Shown: positions 1 to 12,555 of the stretch, in pieces
Numbering within the stretch: position 1 is the first letter of the stretch
Layout: every line of letters begins with the position of its first letter
NCBI RefSeq assembly: GCF_964204865.1
Contig: NC_135261.1
Span: 8,122,001 to 8,186,000 of the forward strand
Length of the DNA: 64,000 bases
From: Styela clava
Taxonomy: Eukaryota; Chordata; Ascidiacea; Stolidobranchia; Styelidae
Reading direction: 5' to 3'
Translations under genes and position numbers: made by a program
Notes under the pieces: model-generated
What the model saw: only the letters and a program-made list of their open reading frames with translations
Database searches by the model: none
What the model was told of the DNA's origin: nothing

Positions 1-343
1 ACACAGCAGCAGAAGCGAGGAGAGTCATCAGCCGAAGATTGATGCACTTGGCCATGACAGCCAAAGATAACGCAAAAAGACCTCTAGTCATATGATAAAG
101 GTTTGATAATAGATCAATTGTATCTGGAGATTTTTGAAAATAATCTGAAGCGACATCATTTACAAATCCAAATATGCCTTGACTGAAGTTGTCCAAAAAC
201 ACAATTCCAGATATGATGCACAAAATACCCCATTTTTTATAAGATATGAATCCAGTTCTTCCTTTCGCTACTAAACCGGTCCTAACAGATATATTATTTG
301 AGATAGAGCTTGCTGGCTTCTCTTCATCCATCCCCTTATACAT
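1..343 (-). CDS. MFS transporter, 5' part only (SLC49/FLVCR-like)
   Basis: Reading the minus strand from the ATG at 343 gives an open frame of about 114 codons that runs off the window edge. A second in-frame ATG lies at 331, and an in-frame stop lies upstream with no further ATG. A short polar N-terminus is followed by a hydrophobic first helix (starting KWGILCIISGIVFLDNFSQG), a loop (NDVASDYFQKSP), and a second segment with LYHMTRGLFALSLAVMAKC. The order TM1, a loop with DVxSxYF, and TM2 with a small-residue-rich face resembles the N-terminus of major facilitator proteins of the FLVCR/SLC49 kind. The substrate cannot be told from this fragment. It is a plasma-membrane or organelle transporter by family inference. 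Whether the frame is interrupted by an intron near the edge cannot be seen. Confidence 0.55.
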   Translation of the reverse strand, partial: MYKGMDEEKPASSISNNISVRTGLVAKGRTGFISYKKWGILCIISGIVFLDNFSQGIFGFVNDVASDYFQKSPDTIDLLSNLYHMTRGLFALSLAVMAKCINLRLMTLLASAAV

Positions 344-3340
344 AAGTGTAATGAAATTATGAATATCAGGCAAAATCACTTTTAATTGATTAATTATATT
401 CGCGACGATGTAATGCAAACGTCATATTATTTCCTGTTCTGCTTATCACGTATAATATTACAACGGTAAGTATAACGAATATAGAGTATGTGTATATGGC
501 GACAATATTTAAAAATCTTTCCCGGTAAGCATTCAGACACTTGTTTTTGGTTCCACTGGACTCCAACAGTCACTGAATGATACGAAAAGTGACTACATAA
601 CAGATTCAATTACATCTGCAGTGCAGGGTATAGGCCTAATATCATATATCCAGCGTACGAGATGCACAGATCTTTTTGATAAATGTTTTATTCTGTAGGC
701 TATACTTTATATATACAGGGTGGCCCCAAAGTAGGTTTGTAGTTTTCATTTAGGCACTTTTAAAGTTCAAGAATGCGTACAGTCTCAGCATTTTCATACT
801 TTCAATATTTCTTTAATATCCATTTTCTTTGCTCTTCATTTAAATTATTTGCCATTAACCCTCAAATAAAATAACGATTTACAAAATGTATTACTTTCCA
901 AGCAGCTAGAAAACTAATGTAAAATTCACACTAGAGTTATTATCTGAAAAACAAGCAATTTTTGTGGTACTTAACAAGTAACATAAAGTGAACTGCAAGT
1001 AGCTTCAAAGCATATAAAATAGTTTAATAACTGTATACCTATTTTTGGGCCACCCTGTATATATATATATATACATATATCAATTGTCTCAAAGCCAGCT
1101 CAACTCAGTGGAAAGTCATTACCAATTTTGAAATTGTCTACAAATGTAGATAAATTATCACGAATTAATCATGGTTGCATAAAGAGTGGCCCATATGCTT
1201 CCATGCATCGCATTGTAACGATATTTGAGGTTCAAGTCAACGCGCCATGTCGGAGCGAGTAAGATATCACAGCCAATGGATGCTTCCTCGACCGTTGAAC
1301 CAAGGAAAATTTTTCTTATACTTTACCACTGCAAAATTTTTGGTGCTCATTTTTAGAGTGGTTTTGGGAGATGGCGCCATAAACCGGTTTATATCTTTCA
1401 AACTATCATTTTGATTCAAAACATTCAACAACTTGTCTATCAAAAGTACCGACAGAAATGTTTAGCCGAGTCAATCACAGACAAATTGATCATTGCGTTA
1501 TATATATTTTGTTTTATGCTTAAAATTTCGAAACACGACTAAAATTAAAAAAATACCACGAAAAAGCACGAAACGAGGTAATATTTACAACCATGCTATG
1601 TCTTAGTGACCAAAGTGTCTGAGCGCTGTTAAAAAGATCTATTGTTACGTCACTTTTTGCATATTGATGATTACCCAATGGTATCGAAGTAAATAAGGAA
1701 GTCGATATGCGGGTAAACATCTATGAATCCCGAAGTCTGAAATATTTACGGCGTTGAACTTCCTACACCATCCGCGCTTCTTGGATTAGAAACAAAGACG
1801 TTGTGTGGTTCACCATATGACTATGCAGTCTATGGTCTCCAATCGGTTGATTGAATACTTAAATCTTATATCAATACCCCACATAAAGACGTAGTACCAT
1901 GTCCGTACTCATTTTAGTTCGCGCCCCACGAAATGGAAATAAATGCCTTACTGAAACTTTGAATTTCAATTTCCAGCATTCGCTTGCAATAGCAATGGGC
2001 CGTTCAATTTGCTACTGTAGTGTATATTATATATATATATATAATAGGGTTCATTTTCAACAAAATGTTAAAAGGCATGTACTTGCCAAATTATTGTGCC
2101 AAATTGTGATTTTCTTGTAGCGGGAAAATAGACTCGAAATAATTGTTGCGCCCAGTTAATTTGATTTTACCAAGAGTCATGACTCAATGTCAGATTTTTT
2201 ATTGACCCTGTTTCGGATTGAACTTTTCTGAGATTCCACGGCCCTGGATGAAATACCCTTTATCGTTGTCACACAATTTGGTATACAGCAATTCATTTAT
2301 GGTTGTGGTGATAATGAAAGATTGAATTAGAATGGATTCGTGGATAGATAATGGCGTAGATATTATTATTCACAGCCCGTTTTTGAACCCAAAGGTTGAG
2401 ATTTGTGAATTTTGGAATCTTCGGAGTCCGATAACATTTTTTCTGACCTATAGCTTTGGTCGCGATCGTCGACAAGCAAATATAACTCAAAACCACAATC
2501 ATGCACATATCTATACTTTTTTTTCTTGATAACTTCATAACCAATCGGCGATCCCTCTTCATGAAACATGATTATTACTGGTCCTATGTCTATTGATATG
2601 AGGAATAATTCATGATGCTTCGAAAAGCGACGTGGGACGTGCTAACGGCGCAATGTCTAAAATTTCTAGCTTTTTTAATCCTGTAGATTGTAGAACACTA
2701 GCACACCGTTCCCTAGAAGATAACAAAATAAACTAATAGACTTCAAGAAATGGCAAAATTTCTTTATCATGAAGTAATGTTTAATATGAACAAAAATATT
2801 GAATAAGAAGATAAAAGTATTTATGTTTTTTCTTTGAAATATTTTGTGAATTGATTCGCCATCTTTGTATGAGGATGCTTCTCTTGTCCTGGGTGCTGAC
2901 TAGCGCGTTTTGATATTCTGTCTTTCGCAATTCAATACATGAACACTAGCCTTCATGTCCTCATTGCAAACTGCTTATTGGGCTTATATGAATATTTCTA
3001 CTTGATCTGTGGTTGTTTGATTTTTTCAACAATGCTTTTTTTAGATACCTGGTACTGAAATTGAACGTCGCCCCACAATATACTACTTCTTTTTCTTAAA
3101 TTGGTCAGATACCATTGTGCGACACAAGTCACAAAACATACATGAACCAAACCGGTGAAACAGCAACCAACGAACCTACGCATGCTCATATAAACAGCTC
3201 CATGTGCGTCTATATACTTTAAAGATCGTTGAAAAACAGTGTGTTTGGTGTGAATAAAATTTACGTTTCACGATAAACGATGTGCATAAATGTTAAGTAA
3301 TGATTACTGCATATCAAATTACATATTTAATATATCATTG
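344..3340. other. Intergenic, no supported gene
   Basis: It holds one MITE (716-1057), AT dinucleotide runs near 1060-1075 and 2024-2042, and only short ORFs. Two overlapping minus-strand ORFs near 2293-2569 have some coding character in competing frames, but neither has a family match or splice context that I can support. Confidence 0.5.
716..1057. mobile_element. MITE with mariner/Tc1-style ends, TA flanks
   Basis: The left end CAGGGTGGCCCCAAA (716-730) is the inverted complement of the right end, TTTTGGGCCACCCTG (1043-1057), with one base of slippage. Both ends are flanked by TA (714-715 and 1058-1059), as expected of IS630/Tc1/mariner insertions. The 342-bp interior has no transposase ORF, so this is a non-autonomous element. 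The flanking TATATA runs make the exact target duplication ambiguous. Confidence 0.8.
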
Positions 3341-3341
3341 T

Positions 3342-3347
3342 TTTATT
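3342..3347 (-). terminator. Poly(A) signal AATAAA next to the stop codon
   Basis: The minus strand reads TGA (3351-3349), then one base, then AATAAA. Cleavage 10-30 bases further on would leave a 3' UTR of only a few tens of bases. Confidence 0.55.
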
Positions 3348-3348
3348 G

Positions 3349-3849
3349 TCACTGAACTTTCATAACAATTTGTTGCATCCCGACTCCAACGACACCTTCT
3401 TTTTGTAGAGACTGAAAGTGTGTTACAGTGCCGTCTATGTCTACATTCAATTCTGTTCTGTATCGTTTTGATGGCTGATCGTTTCCATTAACCAACACTG
3501 CCTTCCATAGTATTGACAAATCCATATCATCTTGTTTTGAGTGCTCGTCAGCTACGTCCGTTTGGGTAGATTTGGTATCGGTTTCTAGTTGTTTTTCCAT
3601 GGTTACATTCAAATTGTTGAGCTGAGTATTGGCGGCATCCTCCGAAGAGGCGATTTCGTTCGTTGGAAGATTTTGGTCATTTTGGGTTGTTGACTGTTCT
3701 TTTTCTGTGTTTATTTTATCTTCTGAAATTTCTAAATTTTCTTGATCGGTCCTCGGTTTATTATTCCAGAGTAGAAATGCCAAGGCCGTAGCTACCACGG
3801 CGAGTGTAATTTCGAGAAATAGTGAATAAGATGGCTCGTTTTCTGCCAT
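3349..3849 (-). CDS. Small single-pass membrane protein, function unknown
   Basis: A 166-aa ORF with an ATG at 3849. Residues about 8-29 are a hydrophobic segment (ITLAVVATALAFLLW) preceded by an acidic and polar N-terminus. It looks like a signal-anchor membrane segment. A long low-complexity linker rich in E, D, T, N and Q follows (about 33-107). The C-terminal 55 residues are less acidic and end in a possible small fold (SKRYRTELNVDIDGTVTHF, then GVVGVGMQQIVMKV). I do not recognise the family. The frame is intronless as read. On the minus strand AATAAA lies one base after the stop (3347-3342), giving a nearly absent 3' UTR. The upstream sequence is GGCGGAATGG, a plausible start context. 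Confidence 0.6.
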   Translation of the reverse strand: MAENEPSYSLFLEITLAVVATALAFLLWNNKPRTDQENLEISEDKINTEKEQSTTQNDQNLPTNEIASSEDAANTQLNNLNVTMEKQLETDTKSTQTDVADEHSKQDDMDLSILWKAVLVNGNDQPSKRYRTELNVDIDGTVTHFQSLQKEGVVGVGMQQIVMKVQ

Positions 3850-6800
3850 TCCGCCCCGATTACGGTTATGACTATGAAATAATAGTTTTCTGTTTAATTT
3901 GTAAATAGAAGTAAATAATTAGGAAAATATATAAATCACATTTATTACATAATAAAAGTATAATCAATGGGTATACATATAATATTCTTTCAGTGAAAAT
4001 AAAAAGCAAACAATTCTTAACATTAGCCGTTATAGAAAAGCTGGTAGCCAGAGCACAAATTTGCATATTTGCGTAAATTTGGTCAGATTACGTCACGTTT
4101 GTCGGCTACTTGGCAAAATTCAGCTCAGTTAGGTACTTTTCATAACTTTCGTTCCTCATATAGTTCGTTCATTTTTCGTGAAACGATTTATAAAGGGTGA
4201 AGTCTAGTTTGATATTTTTACGTGGAAGCTCGATCTGGCATTATAGTATCTTGCCAATAAGAAAGTGTTATTCACCGAATTAATTGTTGTCTCAGTTCAA
4301 CACCAAGTCGTAGACTCGAAAACTCAAAATCGTGTAACGTGGTTGATTAGTTCCTGCTTTTGGAACGATTACCTGGATAGGTATTCGCACGTAGACTGGT
4401 AACATACATATCATACGCCGTGGGATAAAACAGAACAACAGTAATAGTATACGGTCTCTGAACACCATCACAAAATCAGATGCAGCCAGTAATTCAGCGA
4501 GAAACTTGCTCTTTGAATAACGGCATAATACCGAAATTCCACGAAAAAATATCGAGCCTTCCAATCTTTTATTATCGAATGTAAAGTAAATACTGAAGCT
4601 AGCTGTCGTAAAAGAATACGAAATATGACTAAAACCACCGTACCAATAATGCAACACATTCTTCACACCCCCTAATGTTGAAAATTGTTCGTTCGTGCCA
4701 TTTTCTCGCTGAGGGTGTGTACATTTGATGCTATTAGGTACAAATATACATTCGTTTAAATATTCTTGTCGCAAACTGCATTCCCCAAAATAGGCAAAAT
4801 TTTATTCTCGAAAACATACTACATTCTGCAAAGAATCTATACTCTATAATAAGTAGTTCGTAGTACAGTTAACTGATGATCAACATTTATGCTATAACGA
4901 AATATTACAGACTAAAGAGTATAAATTATTCATAATTTGGAAACCTTTATTCTTAGTTGATAATTACATTGTCGTTGCGTGACTTTTCTACGTTATTATA
5001 AGAGCATTTAAAAAGTTCATATATTGACACCCAAATTATCTGGAACGATGGATGAAAAGAGTTCAAAAAGTTTGATTAAATAATTAAGTTCCATTTATTT
5101 TCGGAAATATCATAACGGCATAGACATCGGATATCAGTCACACAGGCCACAGCATAACAATTTGCTACACCTATTTTCGAGATAGACTATCGGTACCTGT
5201 CCTACCATAATCAAACTGGTCCAAAATTTGCAATCGCATTTTGTCTCCGCAGAACTAATCAGCCTATTAAGTCAATACTACCATCTCTGCTCTTTGATAA
5301 CCAGCAGTGTGAAAGCAACCAGCAGTGAAAGTATTGCTTACGTCGCAATTCACCAAACGCAATTCTGTGTGAAACCGATGTGACCGGGTTTATCCAAGCG
5401 AATCCAACGAGTGATCATGTCGCAGGAATAACCTTGGTTGAACTGTAAAATTTAGGTCGCTGCAATATTGATGAAACGGACAGACTTGGCATTTCGTTTC
5501 TCAACGCTGCTGACGAGAAAGTCATAGAGAAATCTAATATATGGTATAGCAATTTAAACGACGTGCCTACCTAGCGATTTTGAATAATAGCTAATAAGTG
5601 ATAACTCGCCTCAAAGTCTGAATATCTCTCCTGAATAAATCAACTAATTAAACCTAGGACTGGAATTTGATAGGAAAGAAAAGCTATTCTAAATTAGAAA
5701 TTTGAATCCGCGAAATGCCTCTGGGATATAAACAGCAGTTAAAAATATTACCTATTAAAACCAAGCATGTCAATTTTGTTGTTAGAAAGCCTTAACTGAA
5801 ATACATCGTACATTTCCAGGTTGGCGAATATTTCACTAGTTGTGAAAAAATATAGTACAGAACTCAGAAATAACCTTCCACAGTATACTATTCAATTAAG
5901 AACAGAGCTTGCTATTATATATTTAAATGTACCAAACTGTGACTATAACACAGCGTAGTATGACGTCAACCTTTCGACTTTGACGACAAGCAGCCAGAGA
6001 TGAACGTCAAATATGTCCTTTCACGAATACGAGAAAGGTCTTCAAATTTGTATTATGTATCGCAGTAAAAAATCTCATTCGGTTTATACGCTTTGTCTAA
6101 AAGAAAATAAGATAGTAAAACAGTAATATCTCAACTTTATTTAACGTTTCTGTCTACCAATATATACAGCTAAACACTTTGACTGTCCGATCGCACTGAT
6201 TGCGAAATCACTCTGTCTCTTTATCGATGTTATGCAATAAATTTATACACGAATATATGTAAACATTTCATTAGTATCGAATTGACTGTAAACCGTATAT
6301 CTGCTGGCTGCTGCTATGTTGAAAAATCTATAATTTACTCAACATCCCACTCGATATAAAAGGGAACGTGCATGTTCCTCCGTTGCTTTTTGTTTTGCAC
6401 CATAAATGTATTTATCCAGTGGGTTAAACGAGAATGTTTTATTTATTCCAAAATTGTCACAGCGAAATGGTCATATCAATACATTTAAATTATATCATAA
6501 TGCCTCTGTACATTGTAAAGATTGCTTACAATAAGAATAACATGACTCTTTGTCTTACCTAACAAAAGTGAACACTGCGCTTGTCTGTAATAACTGCAAC
6601 AGGAAGTGACGTGAAACAAAACGTTTGGTATTGTCATTTATTGAGTGCATGAGAATGTCGCACGTTGTCATTATTTCGGTTTTGGCATGATATATTATAT
6701 TACATAAAACTTTTAAGGAAATTGTGTTGAAGATAATAGTAATGATTGCAAATGAATATATGGATATGTCATTCGTGCTATGATAGGGAAAATAAAAAAT

Positions 6801-8190
6801 GATTTTTGTGTGTACAATTGATGGATATGATATCAGAAAATGAGCCAGAATCATGCACTCAATATTATCCTTCATATTTAATTACGTTTATAAATTATGT
6901 TATGTCCAATCGTCAATGTATTAATTTGAATACACTGGCTCCAACCTTTTGAAATAAATAACGTTCTCTTCTGTCACTAGGTGCGATAATGTGATACTGA
7001 ATGTATAGGTATATCGAAATACAATATTCATTTCAAAATGTAAAGTATAATGAAATTGATCAAGCAAATTTAAAGCGATTACTTTTTCCTCGACCGTGCA
7101 AAATGTTATTGAACAAAGCAATTCGTCCAGTTGTTCCAGAATTATATAGGCCTACACAGTGTTTGCAGTATTCTAAATCGGCTCCATTTATATGTTAATT
7201 ATGGTGATCTCTCAATAAATCCTAATTGGATACGAACATGTGCTTCAAATTTTCATCAACCAAAGACTGAAGAAGTTGTCAGAAGTTTATTGCATTCAAT
7301 TATCTACTTCAATTCGCTGTTTTTGTTAAAGTTCTTTTAAAGTACTGCCCAATTCTAAATCGCGTTTTTCTGTGTTTGTTTTATTTATTCTTCGGTGGGC
7401 CGATGATTGATTGATTGTTGACGAGAAAGGACATGAAGAAGAACAACATAACTAGGGCTGGGCATTTCGAATCGAATATCCGAATCAAATCGAATAGTGA
7501 GTTATTGGAATCTGCTCAGACGAAAATTTCGAATCGCCGCCATCTCGGAATTACTCGGAAGTAGGTCATTAATTTTTTGTCCAAATTTTGAATGTTAATT
7601 TTTTTCTTGACAAGATTTAATGTACATGGATGGAATTTAAGAACCCCGAATAAATCACGGTAAACCAAAAATGTTACGGATTAGCAAACAATGTTAAACA
7701 CTATTCGCAAGAACTGCATGGATGTTTGACATCAAGTTCTCTCGTTATACAGTACTGTGTTTGTAATAATTCTGTGTTTTATAATTAATGCGAATGCGAC
7801 CAAGACAAGCGTAGACTCAGATCGCTCATGCGTGAAAACAAAACAAGCAAATCCTCTCGAGTTGCCGACGATTAGAAGATATTTTGTTCCATCGCAGCGT
7901 TTGGCAATGCCAATCTGTAGCTAGTATATAATATGTAAACCAGTATAATGTTTTATCCCATTACTAGTACAGAAATGTGACTGCCTATCGGTATAATTTC
8001 CTTGTAGAGTTAGTAGATATGTGAGGTGTTGGCACAAGATAGATGAGCATACTATCGCATCTCACCGTTTTGTGTATGTACCGGTACCTTAATTAAAGTA
8101 CCTTTGATTCAAAATTTTAGGTTAGAATTTACTTTGTATCCCTACCGCACACCTACTGTGATTGGTTACTTGGGGGAAACACTACCTACC
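3850..8190. other. Intergenic, no supported gene
   Basis: About 4.3 kb of AT-rich sequence. A minus-strand ORF of 160 codons (4292-4774) begins with ATG but has no recognisable domain. Around 7450-7490 a sequence starting CTAGGGCTGGGCATTTCGAA and followed by repeated TCGAAT units resembles a hAT-type terminus. I could not find its partner end. No tRNA or other RNA gene was recognised. Confidence 0.45.
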
Positions 8191-9051
8191 ATGGAATCCA
8201 GCAATTTTATTGACTTATATTCAGGGGAAAGTTTAGCTGAAAAATATTTGAAATATCGACCTTCCTACCCTAAACACATAGCCGAAACTATTATCGACCA
8301 ACTCAAAAAATCGGGCGCTAGACAGTCTGAAAATGGAAAATTTTCGCGCATGCTAGATGTTGGTTGTGGCAGTGGGCAAGCCACTTTCGGATTTTCTCCT
8401 TACTTTGATTCCATCCTTGCGCTGGATATCAGCGCCGATCAAATCAAAATGGGTAAAAAAGACAATAAATGCGACAACGTATCATTTCAGCAAATGTTTG
8501 ACAAGTATCTACCAGTCGAAGACGAATCAGTGGATTTCATGAACTGTGCTTCAGCAGCACATTTGTTTGACATCAAGTACTTTACTGAGGAATGTCAGCG
8601 CGTACTGAAACCGAATGGTTGTGTCGCGATTTACTTTCGCAGTATAAAATCAATAATGACAATTCCTGTAAAGCCTGCTCCAAACCAAGAAGAACTTAAT
8701 TTGAAACTTCACGGATTAAATTTTCAGTTTCTCCGAAGTGTTGGAATGCATCCCAGTATGGAAATTTGCGAAAGGAAATATGTACCTATCTTCGAGCAGA
8801 TCCCAGCATCGTCGAAGGTCTGGCTCCCTGGTTTGGAATTTTTCGTTGAATGGACGCTGAAAGAATACCGTCACTTTCGAACTACTAATGGCGAGTACCA
8901 TAAGTTCATGGAAACAAACCCTCCAAATGATCCATTAAATGAAGCAATGAATAATATAAAACAATTGCTTAATGTTGAAGGACAAAGTGAAGAACAAATC
9001 AAGACTAGAGTCACTTGGGATGTCCCTACTATTATCTTTAAAAAGGAATGA
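8191..9051 (+). CDS. SAM-dependent methyltransferase (Methyltransf_11 type)
   Basis: 286 aa from the first ATG of the open frame (8191). The frame is open further upstream, but without an ATG. Motif I is LDVGCGSGQ (55-63), the acidic ribose-binding residue follows in LALDIS (D79), motif II/post-I is LPVEDESVDF with SAAHLFD (107-127), and motif III is VLKPNGCVAIYF (138-149). The N-terminal block AEKYLKYRPSYP resembles the animal and fungal group related to trans-aconitate methyltransferase and the uncharacterised vertebrate cytosolic methyltransferases. The methyl acceptor is unknown. The gene is intronless as read. A TTTTAG just upstream (about 8117-8122) could be a cis- or spliced-leader acceptor, which would place the 5' UTR between it and 8191; that is inference. 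Confidence 0.85.
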   Translation: MESSNFIDLYSGESLAEKYLKYRPSYPKHIAETIIDQLKKSGARQSENGKFSRMLDVGCGSGQATFGFSPYFDSILALDISADQIKMGKKDNKCDNVSFQQMFDKYLPVEDESVDFMNCASAAHLFDIKYFTEECQRVLKPNGCVAIYFRSIKSIMTIPVKPAPNQEELNLKLHGLNFQFLRSVGMHPSMEICERKYVPIFEQIPASSKVWLPGLEFFVEWTLKEYRHFRTTNGEYHKFMETNPPNDPLNEAMNNIKQLLNVEGQSEEQIKTRVTWDVPTIIFKKE

Positions 9052-10459
9052 ATCTGTTGGGATTTTATTGGTAATGTTTGATAGTTTATTCGTTCGATTA
9101 AAATGCATTTTGAAATGTAGTTCGTTACTAAAATGTGCCGTATTTTGAAAATTGACAACATCGAGACCGCGAATTAAATGCACGTACGTCATGCACCCTC
9201 AATATTTCTAAATGGTTGAAAAGTTGAAAATATTTTATTTTTCTTCAATTTTGACTTTGATGATTTTTGCCAAATAGTTGTATATCACAACATTCGTATT
9301 TACAATAATCACTAACATTAGTTTGAAACATTTCTGAAGATGTTAAAGATATATATGTTTATGTAAAATACAAGCAACCGGAGCAAATTAATGAATTCTG
9401 TTTTATCTTGGGTGGTTGTGATTCATGTGTGCATGAAAACAGGGATTCGGATACATATGAATCTTTTCATGAGTTCAAAAGAGTATGGGAAGCTGTCAAA
9501 CATATTTTCACCAATTCAGCCAAAGACAGATTAAGCTGTTTACTGTTCTACCTCGGCCATCGCTGTATATTAAGTTTCAAATTACCTACTACTACCCCAA
9601 GTCGAACTTATATGAATGGCGAGAAGCATGTGATTTCATTTAAGATATTTATATATCTCCAAATTCAATATAAAATCAGCGACTCTAATTCGTGTATTCT
9701 TAGAGACCATACCAAGCCCGGCGGTCTAATAAGCTATTGCGGGGCCCCATGCAAAACGGATTCGCGGATTCTGTATGGGTAAACGGGTCCTCTGCGAACA
9801 GGTGGCCTAAGGTCGGTTTTCAATCATGCTTTATACAGCAGTGTACTAAAAGGTCAGAAACATATTTGAAATAACACACAAAACAAAAATGAAAAAGTAA
9901 TAACGGGACAAACACTATTTCAACAAACTCATTGGAAGCATTGCATGAATTTTCTGAGTTAATGAGTCATATACATGATTGTTACGTCACAAGTGAATCA
10001 TAAAACAAATGATTGATTAATCTGTGTATTGAAAGCACAATTGTTTTATCGGACAACGCTACAAAATTAAATGGTATGGTAAATGGCCTATATTCAAATT
10101 TGTATTTCATATTTGTATTTCAGTTCTTCATCTATTGAAAGAGGTCAAGGTTGAATCATCAACCTTTTGCATTAAAAACATGAAAAATCAAAGACGACAA
10201 GCCCATAAGATTCGAGGACTTGTCAGTTCGACTATGGGTGCGGCTGTTATTTATCGAATATTCGATATAATATGTTAATATACGTGAAAATGCTTGAGAT
10301 ACAATAGAAAATATCAAGTAGTAAAGAAGTGTACTGTGACAACCGAGTTTCAAATACCGAACCGTTATTTTAATGTCTTGCTTCATTTTGTATCAGTCTT
10401 AGTTATATTATTATATCAATAGTTTTACATTAATATACAAGTCGGGCGATTTCTTTGTT
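9052..10459. other. Intergenic, no supported gene
   Basis: A plus-strand open frame near 9408-9782 has no recognisable domain and mixed base composition. I treat it as chance. No repeats with clear ends were seen. Confidence 0.45.
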
Positions 10460-11068
10460 TTAATCGCCATATTGGTTTTTATCGCGATCGACGTCAGGAA
10501 TGGGTTCTTCCCTATTGTGGCAGAAGCCATTTTCATTCCATTCATTATGCTCTTCTGCTTCTTCGATATATTCGTTCCCAGTGCATCCGAGGACATCATC
10601 AATGACTTTTGCGCTACAGTAATGCATTCTGCAATCGAACTTAGTCCCGGCATTCGAACGAATATCGTATTTTATATTCTCATCATCGTCATAATCAAAT
10701 TCAGCGTCTTCATCGAATCGGCAAAGATAATTATCTTCTTCAATTCCAAAATCGGTTACGATTGTGAATTCAAGTTGACATTCTTCTCTGAAAACTTTCC
10801 TACGTTGTTTTATATTCTTTTGACGACCTTTTCGACGATAAATCGGACTTCGTTTTTCGCGAGACTTGTCCAACTTATCATAAAAAATTTCAACATAATC
10901 ACTATATTTGCATTTTTCAGAATTCCCTTCACACTTGTCGCTTCCTGTGTCTTTAAGGCATTTTTGTCCAAACATGCACACTAGCTCCTTCTCCCTCCTT
11001 AACTTACGAATTCGTCGCGATGTAACATTTTGGTTGTTGACTTTGCCAGAGCAGTAATAAATAAGCAT
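10460..11068 (-). CDS. Cysteine-containing dibasic-rich protein, unknown family
   Basis: 202 aa read on the minus strand from ATG 11068. It has eleven cysteines (6, 31, 37, 46, 53, 97, 116, 146, 151, 162, 183). A furin-type REKR site ends at residue 73 and begins a strongly basic stretch (RRKGRQKNIKQRRK). Acidic runs follow (FDYDDDEN; IEEAEEHNEW). This pattern fits a processed extracellular factor, but the N-terminus as read lacks a clear signal peptide, so an upstream exon may be missing or the start may be wrong. A consensus TATAAAAGG lies about 30-40 bases upstream of the ATG. The stop overlaps a variant poly(A) signal (GATTAAAAC). The hydrophobic open frame on the opposite strand is the antisense shadow of the acidic runs. 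No family is recognised. Confidence 0.5.
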   Translation of the reverse strand: MLIYYCSGKVNNQNVTSRRIRKLRREKELVCMFGQKCLKDTGSDKCEGNSEKCKYSDYVEIFYDKLDKSREKRSPIYRRKGRQKNIKQRRKVFREECQLEFTIVTDFGIEEDNYLCRFDEDAEFDYDDDENIKYDIRSNAGTKFDCRMHYCSAKVIDDVLGCTGNEYIEEAEEHNEWNENGFCHNREEPIPDVDRDKNQYGD

Positions 11069-12555
11069 AACAGTTGTAGAAAAAATTATTTATGAACAAC
11101 CTTTTATAGATGAAACAAAATATATACATATATATAAGTTTAGAAATTTTGTAATAAGTCAACATCGCAACCCATTATGTCTTTTTATCTGGGTTACAAA
11201 TAAAATCATGCGATATCTTCTAGTGAAATAGAAAATATGATAAAATGAACCGATAACCCAAGCAAACTTGGTTTGACCCGACACGACACGTACGTGATCT
11301 CGTACCCAAGGTGTTCCTTACTACGCGTCTACACATTTGAATGAAACTATAAAATGATGAGGCGTATGACAGGTTTAAAGAAACGAGGAAATAAGATGAT
11401 GAATTCCATTTAAAACAATGTAAAAGTAATTAGATTTGTTTTTACGTCTGGCTCATGTTCGTATCAAGAATGGTCCGCTATCTGAAAGCATGATTACGTC
11501 ATACATCCCGGGTTGTCACATTAAAATTGAATATTCAAATGAATAGTGGTGTGATTGTGAGTAGGCGTATCATATATATCACAAGATTATTTAACATGAC
11601 GTGGATCTATCAATCGTTTTGCTAAATTCTTTTTGTTTGTGGAATTGTTGTTGAACGAGCAGATTTCCAATCATAGTCATGGTGGACAAATGGCGATATG
11701 CATCTTGACTATTCTATCTAGTTGAAGAGCCCTGCTGCGCACTAACACAAATGTATGTCGGTAAAGTTTCGACTCGCCAAAGTCACACTTCCTCACACAA
11801 GCAGTTTGCAACAATGCGTGACGTTCGTAAACGTCTATTGAAACAACTTGTGTTTGTTGGGTCATTTACGTTTGCTGATATTGGACACGAAATGGACTTG
11901 TGAATCTATTTGCTAAATTGTTGTTGTCAGTACTCTTGTTGTGAAAAAATCCCTTTCTTTTCAACTACCGGACCTATCGATTTTAAATTTCCAGTGTTTC
12001 AAGATTGTTATTGTTTCTCGAAGGCTATTATCTTGAAAAATTTCTGTGGGCTCTGTAGGATTCGTTTGTCACTCCAAAGTTTTGTGTAATGACATCATGG
12101 AAATGAAAAATTTCGCATCGTGTGGCGATTCCGCGATCGCACTTCAGAAATATGATGGTTTGCAGAATCGAGAGTTATATGATAAGAAAGACTACCGGTA
12201 CTGTAACATATTTGATACTACTTTGTTTTGGCTTTCGTGTCCATATATTCGAGCATTCCAATATTCTTCATTCTACATTTTTCGATATTAAAAATAGCCC
12301 TATGTTACCCTGCATTATGATGTCAAATCGTGTTCATGGTTATTATTTATTTCAAATAGGCAATGGCAAATGAGGAACTAATAGGGATAATACAGCACAA
12401 AACAAAATTTATATTACATTACATCCAAGTATATACAATAGCGCGAATTTTCGAACAGTGTACATGGTGTTGCCGGCCTTTCTCCAATCGAGGCTTGAAC
12501 ATTTTGGTGGTTCTTTGCTCGACATCTACTTGACCATGAACAAACACATGGAGAT
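11069..12555. repeat. Intergenic with a dispersed-repeat copy (about 11886-12260)
   Basis: From about 11886 the sequence shares ordered blocks with three other places in the window (about 26348-26560, 30600-30930, 35112-35590). The blocks are ACACGAAATGGACTT, GAAGGCTATTA, a GACATCAT-like block and GTCCATATATT. The rest has no gene. The trailer of the T-box gene (12556 downward) lies here; a TTTATT at 12346-12351 is a possible AATAAA for it. Confidence 0.5.
11100..11108 (-). promoter_or_regulatory. TATA box candidate
   Basis: The minus strand reads CTATAAAAGG about 32 bases before the ATG at 11068. If used, the start of transcription would fall almost on the ATG. Confidence 0.4.

Noticed and set aside
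2293-2569. Two overlapping minus-strand ORFs, one with a signal-peptide-like start
   Set aside because: They compete on the same strand and neither has a recognisable family.
4292-4774. 160-codon minus-strand ORF with ATG
   Set aside because: No domain, irregular composition, no splice or poly(A) context; probably chance.
10472-10984. 170-codon plus-strand frame, very hydrophobic
   Set aside because: It is the antisense of the acidic and basic minus-strand ORF; antisense of GAA/GAT codons gives F/I/S-rich pseudo-membrane protein.
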